In this document: positions 1 through 11,400 of the stretch, piece after piece
Layout of the letters: each line of letters starts with the position of its first letter
Numbering within the stretch: the stretch's first letter is position 1
Notes under the pieces: generated by a model
Databases searched by the model: none
What the model was told of the DNA's origin: nothing
The model's input: the letters and a program-made list of their open reading frames with translations, nothing else
Program-made: the position numbers and the translations under genes
NCBI GenBank assembly: GCA_037157565.1
Contig: JAZHRO010000039.1
Span: forward strand, 39,556,001-39,620,000
DNA length: 64,000 nucleotides
From: Thalassia testudinum
Taxonomy: Eukaryota; Streptophyta; Magnoliopsida; Alismatales; Hydrocharitaceae
Direction of reading: 5' to 3'

Positions 1-54
1 GGAAAAGATCTGATCCAGTGGGTGATACCAAGCTAGGCGATATCACAGCACCAG

Positions 55-101
<47 letters not shown>

Positions 102-176
102 GCGTGAGGTGGAGGGTAAGGCAGCTTCACTTAGGTTGGACATTAGGCCCCAGCTAGGATTGTTGCTCTAATACCA
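1..176 (-). mobile_element. Interior start of an LTR retroelement leaving the window, with PBS and GA microsatellite
   Basis: Positions 165-176 are the reverse complement of TGGTATTAGAGC, a plant initiator-Met-tRNA primer-binding site, directly abutting the LTR at 177. The element is therefore transcribed leftwards, with its body beyond position 1. A (GA)n run of about 40 bp lies at 57-99. No coding sequence is visible in this short piece. Confidence 0.6.
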
Positions 177-330
177 TGTTGGGATGAAATGCCCTCAAAA
201 ATCTATTCAAGAGTTCCTTACATCCTTTATATAGAAAGCAACCTAAGGGACAAAATATATACAAGGACTAAAATGTAAAGATTAAAAAGCAACAATAGAG
301 AAAAGGTAATTATTTTAACAATTTCTTACA
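177..330 (-). repeat. Short (154-bp) 5' LTR of the leftward element
   Basis: On the minus strand it starts TGTAAGAAATTG and ends CATCCCAACA, immediately followed by the primer-binding site. A TATA-like CTATATAAAG lies near 230. LTRs this short are typical of small copia or TRIM/SMART-type elements. The partner LTR is not in the window. Confidence 0.6.
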
Positions 331-2210
331 CCTGGAACCCACCCTACAAAGCAAGAAACCATAACATCGAAATAAAGCACTCTTCTAGGAGAGACGAAGA
401 GAAAGAATGCTCTGCACAGCATTATTTCCACAAAGAGTGCAATTCCATTGCTGCCACATAGCCCACAAGAAAGTAATTGCAAGGATTCTACATGCTTAGC
501 CCGTAAGTGGACATAACCACCAAGAAGACTATGCCTATAGACATCCCAAAACCAAAAGCTATCCCTAAAATGGTTAATCCAAGTTCCAACCACTCACAAA
601 TCTAGCCCAAGACAACTTTGAGAATGGACCAATGATGAAAAGATTATTTGTCTTCATTGTCTGGCCCACGAAAAGTATCTACATCCATTGCCAACCTTAA
701 CTGCACCTCTGTGATCAATTGCTTCCTACAAAGGGCTAACCTTTGCAACCAAAAAGAAGATGGCCTCTCAAGGCTACTTGTATCAGAAGTGAAATGACCA
801 GCACTGTTATTGTAATGACCCAATCCTAAACCTAAGTCTAATTGAGAAAAACTAACATTGACAACTTATTAGGTATAAACCTAGTGAACTCAAAGTAATC
901 ACCAAAAATGCTTAAGCCCAAGTTGTCAAGTAGTAATCCTCAATCTTTCATATCCCGTTACTCATTTCCACGAGTTTTGTATGTGAAATTCTTTTTAGAG
1001 GTGTTACAACCTCCACTTGAAATCCCGACATCCTTATCAAGGTTCAATCAATCAATCAATATATTTCCATCAACAGTGGTAGCTCCACCTTATAACGCAC
1101 TCTTTAACCATCCCAAGGGTATCCCTTTCCTCATACTAGAGAAAATTTGACTCTGATACTATTTGTAACAACCTAAGCATAAACCCAAATGTAATTGAGA
1201 AAAACTATTCTTGACAACTTATTAGGTATAAGCCTAATGAACCCAAAGCAACAACCCAAAATACTGAAGCTCAAGTTGTCTAGTATTAATCCTCATTCCT
1301 TTATGTCACATTACTCATTTTCATGAGTTTCATATGTTGAGCTATTTTTGGGAGTACTACGGTTATAAATGACAGGAAGTCAATTTGTGAGGTAAGGATT
1401 CCTTCTAGATCTAACAGGCATGATGTCTTATGAAGCAGACTGACATGCTAACATATAAAATCAACCATACTGCTTGCTAGTATTGCGTGAGACAATAAAT
1501 CACTCACATGAGACATAGAACTTCAACGTGGCTCTGGACACCAGTGTCCCAACTGAGTACATACCAAGTTTCTCACTCAATAATTCAATAGGAAGAGCCC
1601 TAGGGTTCTATTATTACTAAATCATTGGGTAAATCATAAGCACGAACTCAGAAATTTGTGTAATTACATTTTAGAAAGAGACCCTGGAACTTATTACGAC
1701 TCTAACAATGTGACTGATAGGTTTTAAAAGAAAGATTCATGCCAGGAACTTTGCAAAGGGTTTAGAAGCAATAATCCTACATAAAGGAGTTCTATTTGAT
1801 ATTGCTTTTTCATGGCCTGTTCTATAGTCAGTGCCACTGCTGGAGTGATAAGCATGCACCATATGCTACAAGCAAATGAGCTAAAGCCAGGAAGTCATTT
1901 TTCTTAATAACCCTATTCTGATGATATTTATGCAAGCAGTTCCTTTCCTCACTTTTTAATGCAATTTACAGATGATTACCAAGTTCATGTAATCTTCCAC
2001 TTTTTTTCTTCAGATTAAAAAAAAATATTCAAACAAAATTGTTTAAGAATATTACAAAGTTAAACATTACCCACAGAAGAAGAAACAAATTACATCTAGC
2101 AATTGAGAAAGTACATCCAAGAGTTATTACTTTAAAGGTAGGAAGTTCCAATCTGGTTTCACAACTGTCTATTTCATGCCATTTGCAAAGCAGAAATTTA
2201 AACAACTTAC
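331..2210 (-). other. PDX3 intron or 3' region outside the TRIM
   Basis: Apart from the TRIM at 811-1361 this is AT-rich non-coding sequence (331-805 and 1367-2210). It begins with the GTAAGT donor after exon 11. Short open frames on either strand carry no recognisable domain. Confidence 0.5.
811..1361 (-). mobile_element. Complete TRIM-like miniature LTR retroelement (551 bp)
   Basis: Two direct repeats of exactly 198 bp (811-1008 and 1164-1361) flank a 155-bp interior. On the minus strand the right LTR is followed by a degenerate primer-binding site (1150-1163, reads AATAGTATCAGAGT). The left LTR is preceded by a purine tract, GTGGAGGT, at 1009-1016. A 5-bp duplication GTTAT flanks it at 806-810 and 1362-1366. 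There is no coding capacity, as expected for a TRIM that depends on enzymes from another element. The two LTRs differ at many sites, so the insertion is old. Confidence 0.85.
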
Positions 2211-2468
2211 CCATCAGAAAACTTCTTTTCCAAATCCAAATATGCTTGGTGCAATACATCTCTCCCACCCACAATAGAACCCTGACGAAATATAATTATG
2301 GCTTCTACGTATCTCATGTTAGAAAATGAGGATGTACCAAAAGGAAGACAGAGCACTATATACCTGCTTGCTGACTACAGCACCAATCTGACTACCCCGA
2401 GGGCGACTCTGAAAGTACTTCTCAGACTCCTCAGTGGGAATTTTGTCAACAGTCCCTTCCACTCTCAC
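2211..2468 (-). CDS. PDX3: PDX3 exons 10 and 11: middle of the PNP oxidase domain
   Basis: Exon 10 (2468-2364, 105 nt, 35 codons) starts after a CTAG acceptor at the far end of the 33-kb intron. It encodes [19 protein letters not shown] and [16 protein letters not shown]; the [10 protein letters not shown] block is diagnostic of PNP oxidases. Exon 11 (2281-2211, 71 nt) follows an 82-bp intron and encodes [20 protein letters not shown] then FSDG, ending two bases into a Gly codon with a GTAAGT donor. The terminal block with the conserved tryptophan, arginine and histidine of the substrate site was not found between 1 and 2210, so it lies outside the window. Confidence 0.93.
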
Positions 2469-5400
2469 CTAGAGTTCACATGAAATTCAATAAATTAGGT
2501 GTCAGTGTCATCTCTGTCAATAGATCACGTCAGGCCCAAAATAGAAGTTACTTGAGCTGATTGTAGTACATATAGTTTCAGTAGAATGTCTGATATATAC
2601 TCTCCTGAAAATTGTCCTGAAAAATCCATGCTGCATTTTAACTCGAAGTTTCTTTGGACCATAGAATCAGAGCCAAATTCGCAATCAAAGTCAAACCTAC
2701 TTTTCTCCATAAGATCCAATCCTTGAAAGTCCAACTTAATACATAATCTGCTCCTTGTCAATTTAGTTATCTTGCTTTTTTAGATCTGACCACCATCAAT
2801 TCATTGCCCTTAATTCACTCCAAGTATTACCAGATGTTGTTCGATGCAGTTCCTGTCAGACTTAACAGAAAAAGATAATAAACTGAAAGACCTGGTTGGG
2901 TTTCTCGGAATGCATTTTGTTGTATCCCTTCGGTCTATTACATTTTATTATTATCCATGTTTATTTTACTTTTATTTATGAGGTTGTTATGTACTTTCCC
3001 AACTCTTTATATATTGAGAAGTCAGACTTCTAAATAAACTTGATTCATTTCATCCTACTTAGTATCAGAGTAATAGTTCAAAACCGGTGCCTGGATATCC
3101 CACCAACCTTAGCCTCCTCACCCCACCACCAAAACCTAAGCCTTGTCTCTCTCTCCATTGCCGTCGGTGCTCCTCATGCCGCCACAAGGGGCAACAATTG
3201 CCCCAACACCGCCGCCTAGGGGCCCACAACAGTGGTCTGCAGCCTCCACGCCGTCGCCAAGAGCATCGCAAGGCGCTACAAGCCTCCACGCCACTGCGAA
3301 GAGCACCGTAGTGTGCTACCAAGAACGCTGCAGGGCTCCCTCGCCACCAGTGGAGGCCTCCTCTTGGTCTTCTACATCATGCGTGGAGGACTTCTTCTGG
3401 TAGGGGCAACTCTGTTGTCCTCCTCCCTTCTCTTCTAGGCCATAGCAACCTCTACAAGGGAGAGGCAGCCACGCGATTCAGATCTGATTTTTATTTTTAT
3501 GCTCAGACTGAAGTATTGACTGATTTGGTTCGGTTTAAGGCAAGATGGCATCTTCAAGTTTGTCAGTGGTGACATCAGATTCTGTGATGGAAATAGGGAC
3601 GTATAAGAGTCCCTTCTTTGGGACTATGGTCAAGTTGGATGAGACCAATTATACCCGATGGTCACAGACCTTCCTCATAACAGTGGAGGGTCATGATAAA
3701 AAGCACATCTTGCTTTAGCCCGAACCAAAGGAGAAGACAGGAAGGAATGATACATGGAAGAAAGATAATGTCATGAATCGGGCTTAGATCATGAACTATG
3801 TTATACCGTTCATTGGGGACAAGATCGTATAGTACAGGACAGTGAAGGAAATGTGGGATAGCCTACAAGATACATATTCCCACAAGAAGAACTTGAGTCA
3901 AGTCTTCCAGATCTATCATGGGCTCTTAGCTTCATCAAGAGGGCCGCTCGTTGCCACAGCACTACTCTACCTTGAAGGACCTTTTGGAGAAGTATAATGA
4001 CTGCAAACCTGTGTGTACATGTGCCATACAACTAGAGTACTTCAGAGAGGCGATTGTATTACAATTTCTTTCTAAACTTGGTCCAAAATATTCAACAGCT
4101 CACTCTCAGCTTCTAACTCTCACGAAGCTTCCATCTCTAGAGGGGTACAATAGATTGAGTAGGATAGCTGTGAGCCTACTCCTACTGAGACTACTGGACA
4201 GACATCTACACTTACTGTCACCCTTGGAAGTGGAGGTAGAGGAGGTGTTGCACCTCAACGTAGAGGTTGTGGTTGTGTACAACTAAGGAGAGTCCGTTCT
4301 TCCTATACTTATTATAGAAAGATTGGACATGTGGAGGACACCTGCTGGATCAAGCATGGTCGACCTCCTGCAACCATTCAGGTAGTTGCTACTTCGAAGG
4401 AACCGAGTGACATTGTTCGTGTTTCGAAGGCTGATTATGATGCACTTCAACAACACCTAACTAAGGAAACTCATGTCACCACTAATATGGTTGCTTTTGC
4501 CTCCTCTTCAAGTATAGAGCTTGCTTTTGTTGCACGGACTAATGGCTAGGGGTGCACAGATGGGTTGCCAAACTCTGGAGCCTCTCGTCATCTTAGTAGG
4601 GATCAGTGTTGCTCCTACCATCTTAGGTCTGTTCCCTTAGGCCAAACTATACAAGTAGCAGACATGAGGCACTCCAGGATAACGACTGGGGAAGGTGTCA
4701 ATTAGCCCCATGCTTAGACTACCAGATGTTTTATTTGTTCCAGATTTTCCAATTAGCTTATTGTCTGTCAGTAGAATTACAAAAGAGTTGAAATGTCATG
4801 CCATCTTTGATGATCTGGGTCGTACTTTTTAAGATAAGCTGATAGAAAGGACAATTAGTAGTGGTCGTAAGGAGGGGGGTGTGTATCGCCTGGTCTAGTC
4901 TCTCTTTGTTGTTGCTTGCCATGGGGAAGTTTCCTTTACTGTTGAGAGTTCCTTCTAAGGGCAGCTCCACCTTGGCCATCTTCCTCTGGGTAGACTCAAA
5001 AGCGTGATCCCTTACATTTCACATGTTGTTGTGATTACTTGTGATGCTTGTCAACTAGGCAAACACCATTGTACTTTTTATCCCGCTAGTCGTAGCCCTA
5101 AGTTCACAGATTTGTTTCAGCTTCTTCATATTAATGTGTGGAGCCCTAACCAGATTCCTGACTAGCCAGGTCATCGTTATCTTGTTGTCGTGGATGATTT
5201 TTCCCATTTGTCTTTGGTATGTTTTTTTACGAATAAGCATGATGTTGGCACTATTATTAAGCATTTATTTTGGACATAAAGACCCAACTTTCTGCTTCTA
5301 TCAAAATTGTGAGATCTAATAATGCCCTTGAGTTTTGCACCAAGTAACTTGCTTTCTTTTATAAGTCCCATGGGATTGTGCATCAAATTACATGCCCTCA

Positions 5401-8400
5401 CACCACTCAGCAAAATGAGGTGGCAGAGAGGAAGCATAGACACTTAATGTTGCTCACACCCTTCTAATTCATCATAGTGTTCCCCTACTTTACTAAGGAG
5501 ATGCCATCCTTACTGCTTGCTATCTGACCAATAGGATGCCTAGTTCTGTGATCCATGAATAGATGCCCTAGCAACTATTGCATCCTGATGGTGAACTCTT
5601 ACATGCGCCTTCTCGTGTTTTTGGGTGTAGCTTTTGTACATCTTACCTCTCTGGGTCAAGATAAGCTTGCTCGAGGGCTGTCAAGTGTGTCTTCTTGCAG
5701 TATTGTAGGACTCCAAAGGGGTATCGGTGCTACGATCCTATCTCTGGCCAACATTATGTAAGTGCTTATGTCACCTTTCAAGTCCATTACCTTCTTTCTT
5801 TTTGAAAAGAGAAGCAGTTATCCAGACTAATAACTCCCCAAAATAAATTAGTAAAGAAGGCTCATGGCTAAGTTACAAAGCAAAGTTCCAGAAAGCAAAG
5901 AAAAACGAAATGGATTGCACAAAATTCTCCACGTAAGGCCGCTACTCCCTAAACACAACCTCATTCCTCCCCAACCAGATCCCCCACAAAACTGCGAGGG
6001 GTTTCACTCTCTCGTTCGTCTTGAAGACATTCTGAACCCCACTTCTGTCCCCACTCCTGAACGTTGACCAAAAGTCATCAAAAGTAGCGTGCATCCACCA
6101 TGCCACATCAAACCGACTCCAAATGTGAGACACAAAGGGGCACCGAAAGAATAGGTGATCCACATCCTTATCTATCCCCAGACACAATGGGCACTCCATC
6201 CTAGCCGCTTGGACCCATCTCACCCTCCACACTCTCATCATAAGCCTATCTTTTCTGAGCAACCAGGCGAAAATCTTCACCTTCAACGGACACGTCGCCA
6301 ACCAGATCTAGTTGCAATCTCTAACTAGCTCAATATCATGCAACCCCTAGCATTCCCCAACCTTCTGTAGGCATCACGGATGGAGAAATCTCCCTCTTCC
6401 CAGAAGTATGTGTCCCTCCCCTCCTCTAGCTAAAAGCCCTCCAACTCCTGCAATAGAGACTAGAATTTCATTGTCCTCTAGTCAAATAGGTTTCCGACAA
6501 AGGTGGGACACCAGCCCCTCTCCCAGACATCAACCACCGACGCCTCCCTAGCCTCAGCAAATGCACACAGCATGGGGTATCGCTCACATTATCTTCCCCG
6601 ACACGTCCAGTCATCCAACCAAAACCTGAACAATCTACCAGAGCCAAGCATAGGCGTAAAAAAATCCCTGACCTTTAGCGCCACCATAAACAGCCCCTAA
6701 AGGAAGTGGGAGGCACCTCGTGGGGGGGATAATAGCAGCTCCCATCTAACCGAGGCACCATAGCAAGTCTCGAAGGTCTTCCCTACAAGACTATTGTTGA
6801 GTTATGCATGTATGTAGGTCTTATTTTTCATATTGTAAGTGAAAGGGTATTTGTATACTTCCGACATAAAAAAATCCCTAACCTTTAGCGTCACCATAAA
6901 CAGCCCCCAAAGGAAGTGGGAGGCACCTCGTGGGGGGGGATAATAGCAGCTCCCATCTAACCAGGCCACCATAGCAAGTCTCAAAGGTCTTCCCTACAAG
7001 ACTATTGTTGAGTTATGCATGGATGTAGGTCTTATTTTTCATATTGTAAGTGAAAGGGTATTTGTGTAATTCCTTTATCCGGTGCCTCTCTATATAAAGG
7101 CCTAAGGTCTCTCAGAATAAAGTTTATGACATTTCAACCTAACATGATATCAGAGCAGCGATCCTAAACCAGTGCTCAAGTACCCCACCTAAAACCCTAG
7201 CCGCAAAACCCCACCACCCAAACCATTTCTCTCTCCCTTTCTCTGCATCGCCGGTCACCCTCAGGCCAACAGCACCACCAGCAACCCTTGCCGACCCTTA
7301 GATCGGGCCATCACCGGCTGGATCTCACCACCATTACCCATGATCTTGCCATGATCAAACCAAATCTCGTCGTAGCTGATCTCCTCGCCTAGGATGATCG
7401 TTGCCAACCAGATCTTCGACCTGGCGCTACCCTAACGCCGCCTAGGGCTGCGATTCTCTCCCCAGCACCACCCTAACGTCGCCTAAGGCTGTGGTTCTCA
7501 CTTTAGTGCTGCCCTAACACCACCTAGGGCTGCTGGGCTCACCAGCGGCCACTCCCTAGTGCGGCTGGACGCTCGCCAGCACCGCCTAGGGCTTCCACTA
7601 CCCCTAACCACTAGTTTAGGGCCCTAGGAGGGTGTCTACACTCCTGATCTCCTCTTCGAAGACCTTAGGAGAGTACTACAGGAGCTAGATTGAGGTTTCT
7701 CGACCCCATTTTCCATCTGAAGGCCTCCGATAGCAACACTTCTTGGTGAAGAGCACCGCTAGGGCCTGATCTATGTCCTAACACGTGCAAAATTGTTGAT
7801 TAAGCTTGTATGATCTGATTTTTCATCAATATGAGAATTATGTTTCATGGATCACGACGTAAAGGGTCATGGGAGACCAAAAGGAATCTGTGAGCGACTT
7901 GTTGGGGAAGTCATCCACCACAAGCACTCCCCCACACATGCAGGGGACTTCTATCAAATTGGATGGAAGCAACTTCCTATTGCGGTCTACATCATTCTCC
8001 AAATTCGTTGGATCCCATCGCAAGTACATATTGATAGAGGTAGAACCCGCAGTAAAGTCTACAGAGTGGGAGGCAGACAATGACTGGGTAGCTATATGCA
8101 TCCGGAACAGCATGACCTAGACCATTGCAAAATAGGTCATGGCATATGCCTCTGCGAAGAAAATGTGGGAAGTGTTGCATGAGATTCATTCCCACATAAG
8201 CAACATTACCAAATTATACCGAGTCGTAGAAGACATCCACACTCTTCGGAAAGGTACTATGGCCTTACCCGAATACTATGACACAATGAACCTCTGGGAC
8301 AAGCAAGATGTCTACTAGCCTATTTCTATTGATGCAGCTATTATTACCAAGCAGAGAGAGGTTATTCGATCTATTCAGCTTCTGTCTAGTTTTGTCTAGT

Positions 8401-11400
8401 TTTGGCCCTGAATACAATGCAGTGAAAGATCAGTTCATGACCGTGGATGAGATTCCCACACCTACACAGATTTACGCTCGTCTTTCTAAGCTCGACACTA
8501 CTAATCCAGTGTCTACGACTGATGCATCTGCTATGACCACAATTGATTGTGGTAGGGGAGCTTCTAAAGGAAGAGGTCGATCTCGTGGTGGTGAATGTGA
8601 ACGAGGTTGTGGTCAGAGCTCTTTCTTCTGTGAGTACTGTCAAATGAATGGACATACTATGGACCGATGGTGGGTGAAGCACGGTTACCCACAGGGTATG
8701 GATCCACGCCCCCACGCGCCTATCAGGTATCTATAAAGGAGACCACCCAGGTGCAGGAAGATGATAGCCAGATGATCGTTTCTAATGCTGATTATGAGCG
8801 ATTCAGGGCTCTCAAGCATCCACTTCTGCTTTTGTTCAGAAGTCTGCAGGTACTTCAACGATGTTGGTTAATTCCCAAGCCCCTGCTTGGCTTGCGAACT
8901 CAGGTGCCTCCCACATTACTGGTGACACGACCTTGTTTTCTTCTCTACGGGACCTTGCTATACTTTTTCAGGTCAAAGTGGTAGATGATGGTTTGTCACC
9001 AGTGACTGGGCTCAGAAATATCTCTATTTTTAGCTCTTTACGTCTCTCAAATGTTATGCATGCTCCTAAATTGCTCTCAATTTGATGTCTATTAACCAGA
9101 TTACAAAAGATTTAAGATGTCATTCTGTGTCCCATGACCAATATTTCTTTTTGCAGGACCTCCAGACGATGAGGTGGATTGGTGGAAGACTTGAGCAGAA
9201 TGATCTCCACTACCTTCATGTCCCTCCATCTTCCAGTGCTGATGCTGTGTGTGCCACCTCTGCTCTTCAGTGGCACTTCCGTCGTAGTCATCCTAGTTTA
9301 CATGTTCTACGCCATGAGTTCCCTAAGTTATCTTTTCCTGAAGTTTTTAGGTGTGAAGCCTGTCATTTGGGTAAGCACCATAGGTCTTTCTTTCCACCAC
9401 AAAATAAAAGAGTTGAGTATGTTTTTACTTTAGTTAATGCTGATGTTTAAGGCCCTTGTAGGGTCAAGAGTATGAGAGGCTTTCAATATTTTCTTATTCT
9501 TATGGATGATTATAACAGGATGTCCTGGATTTTTATGATGAAAGAAAAGTCCGAAGTCTTTGATCGTGTCAAAAAATTTTGTTCTTGAAATAAAGACTTT
9601 GTTTCTACTGTTATCAAAATTTTCCGGAGTAAATGGTTTGGAGTTTGTGAATGCCAGGACTACTGCCTCTTTTAAGCATTGGTATTGTTCATCAGACTAC
9701 TTGCGTTCATACTTCCCAACAGAATAGAGTAGCTGGACGTAAGCTTAGACATTTACTTGATGTTGCCCGTCCCATTATGTTTCAAATGAATGTTCCTTCA
9801 TATTTTTGGGTCGATGCTATTCTTACAGCCACTTATCTGGTGAACCTTGTTTGTTCGTCTGTTTTAGGGGGCAAAACTTCCTATTCCATGTTATTTCCTG
9901 GCAAGGCTATTTTCTCTATTACTCCAATGGTCTTTGGCTATGTGTGTTTTGTCCATCTTCACCAGGTTGATAAGATTTCTCCTCGTTCCGTGAAGAAATA
10001 CTAGAACTTAGAAAGGGTACCACTATTATAATCCTGTTTCACTGAAATTTTATGTTTCTGTTGATGTTACTTTTTTTGAGATTCCTTACTATCAAAAACA
10101 GGAACAGTAGTAGAAATTCCTCTTCCTGTCATATCTGATCCACCACAGCCAAATGAGCCACCCATTATAAGGGCTAGTCATCCTGATGCTAGTCATTTCC
10201 CATGTCATCCTGAGGTTCCTAATACAGATACCATTCCTAGACATTTTCAACGCAAAGTTAAAGATGTCACTCAAGTGGAAGAGCATTTGTCTATTGTCTC
10301 TGCTCAGTCTCCACCAGCTACTGATGATTTTTCTAAGGATTAGGCACCTACTTTTACTGAGGACAGGACTCTAGATCTTCCTCTTGCACAAAGGAAGGCT
10401 CCACGATCGTGTGCCAAATATTTTGTATCTCAATTTATGTTACTTGACAGTTTGTCTACAGTTGGACGCCAGTTCTCTCTAGCTATTGACAGTATACAGG
10501 TACCACAGGATCACCATGAGGCATTCCGAGATGCATCTTGGACCTTAGCAATGGAGGAGGAGATGGCTGCTCTACAGTCCTGTGGCACCTGGGACCTTGT
10601 TGATCTACCCCCAGGTGCTACTGTTGTGGAGTGTAGATAGGTGTTTACCCTCAAGTGTTGTCCAGATGACACTGTGGACAAATACAAGGCACGTCTGGTT
10701 GCCAAAGGCTACACTCAGACGTTCAGAGTTGACTACTTTGAGACATTCTCCCCAGTGACTCGTCTCAATTATGTTCGAATACTGCTTTCACTTGCTATGA
10801 ACAAGCATGAGATCGTTCATCAACTTGATATCAAGAATGCCTTTCTGTATGGCGATTTGGAGGAGGAAGTATACATGGAGCAACCACCGGGTTTTCCTAC
10901 TCTGGGGGAGTGTCAGAAAGTGTGTAGTCTGAAGAAGGCCATCTATGGACTGAAACAAAGGTCCAAAGCATGGTTTAAGAGGTTCAGTAGGGTGGTTCAG
11001 GAATATGGCTTCACAAAATCTTCTGTTGATCATTGTCTCTACAGTGCATGGGAAGATAGGTACAATCATACTTGTGGTTTATGTAGATGACATACTTTTT
11101 ACTGATTGTAACAGGCAAGGCATAAAGGAGACAGAGAAGCTGCTTCAATCACAGTTTGTTACCAAGGATCTAGGCCCTATCAACTATTTCCTTGGCATTG
11201 AGGTACAGCATATGAGCATACTGGAGGACTTGTGCTATCCCAGCACAAGTATGTCCTTGACATCTTGAGAGACATGAGAATGCTGGGGTGCAAACCAGCA
11301 TATGTGCTCATGGATGTTTCCTTGCCTATTGCGGATGATGACAGCCCTCTATTACAAGATGTCACCAGATACCGTGCAATGATTGAGAAGCTCTTGTATC

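Noticed and set aside
315..593. Open frame of 92 codons on the minus strand
   Set aside because: No domain or codon-use support; it overlaps the LTR edge and ordinary intron sequence.
908..1150. Open frame of 80 codons, plus strand
   Set aside because: It lies within the TRIM-like element, crossing an LTR border, and runs antisense to its direction.
3065..3440. Four overlapping open frames on both strands
   Set aside because: GC-rich leader of copia A between primer-binding site and gag; frames mirror each other and show no motif.
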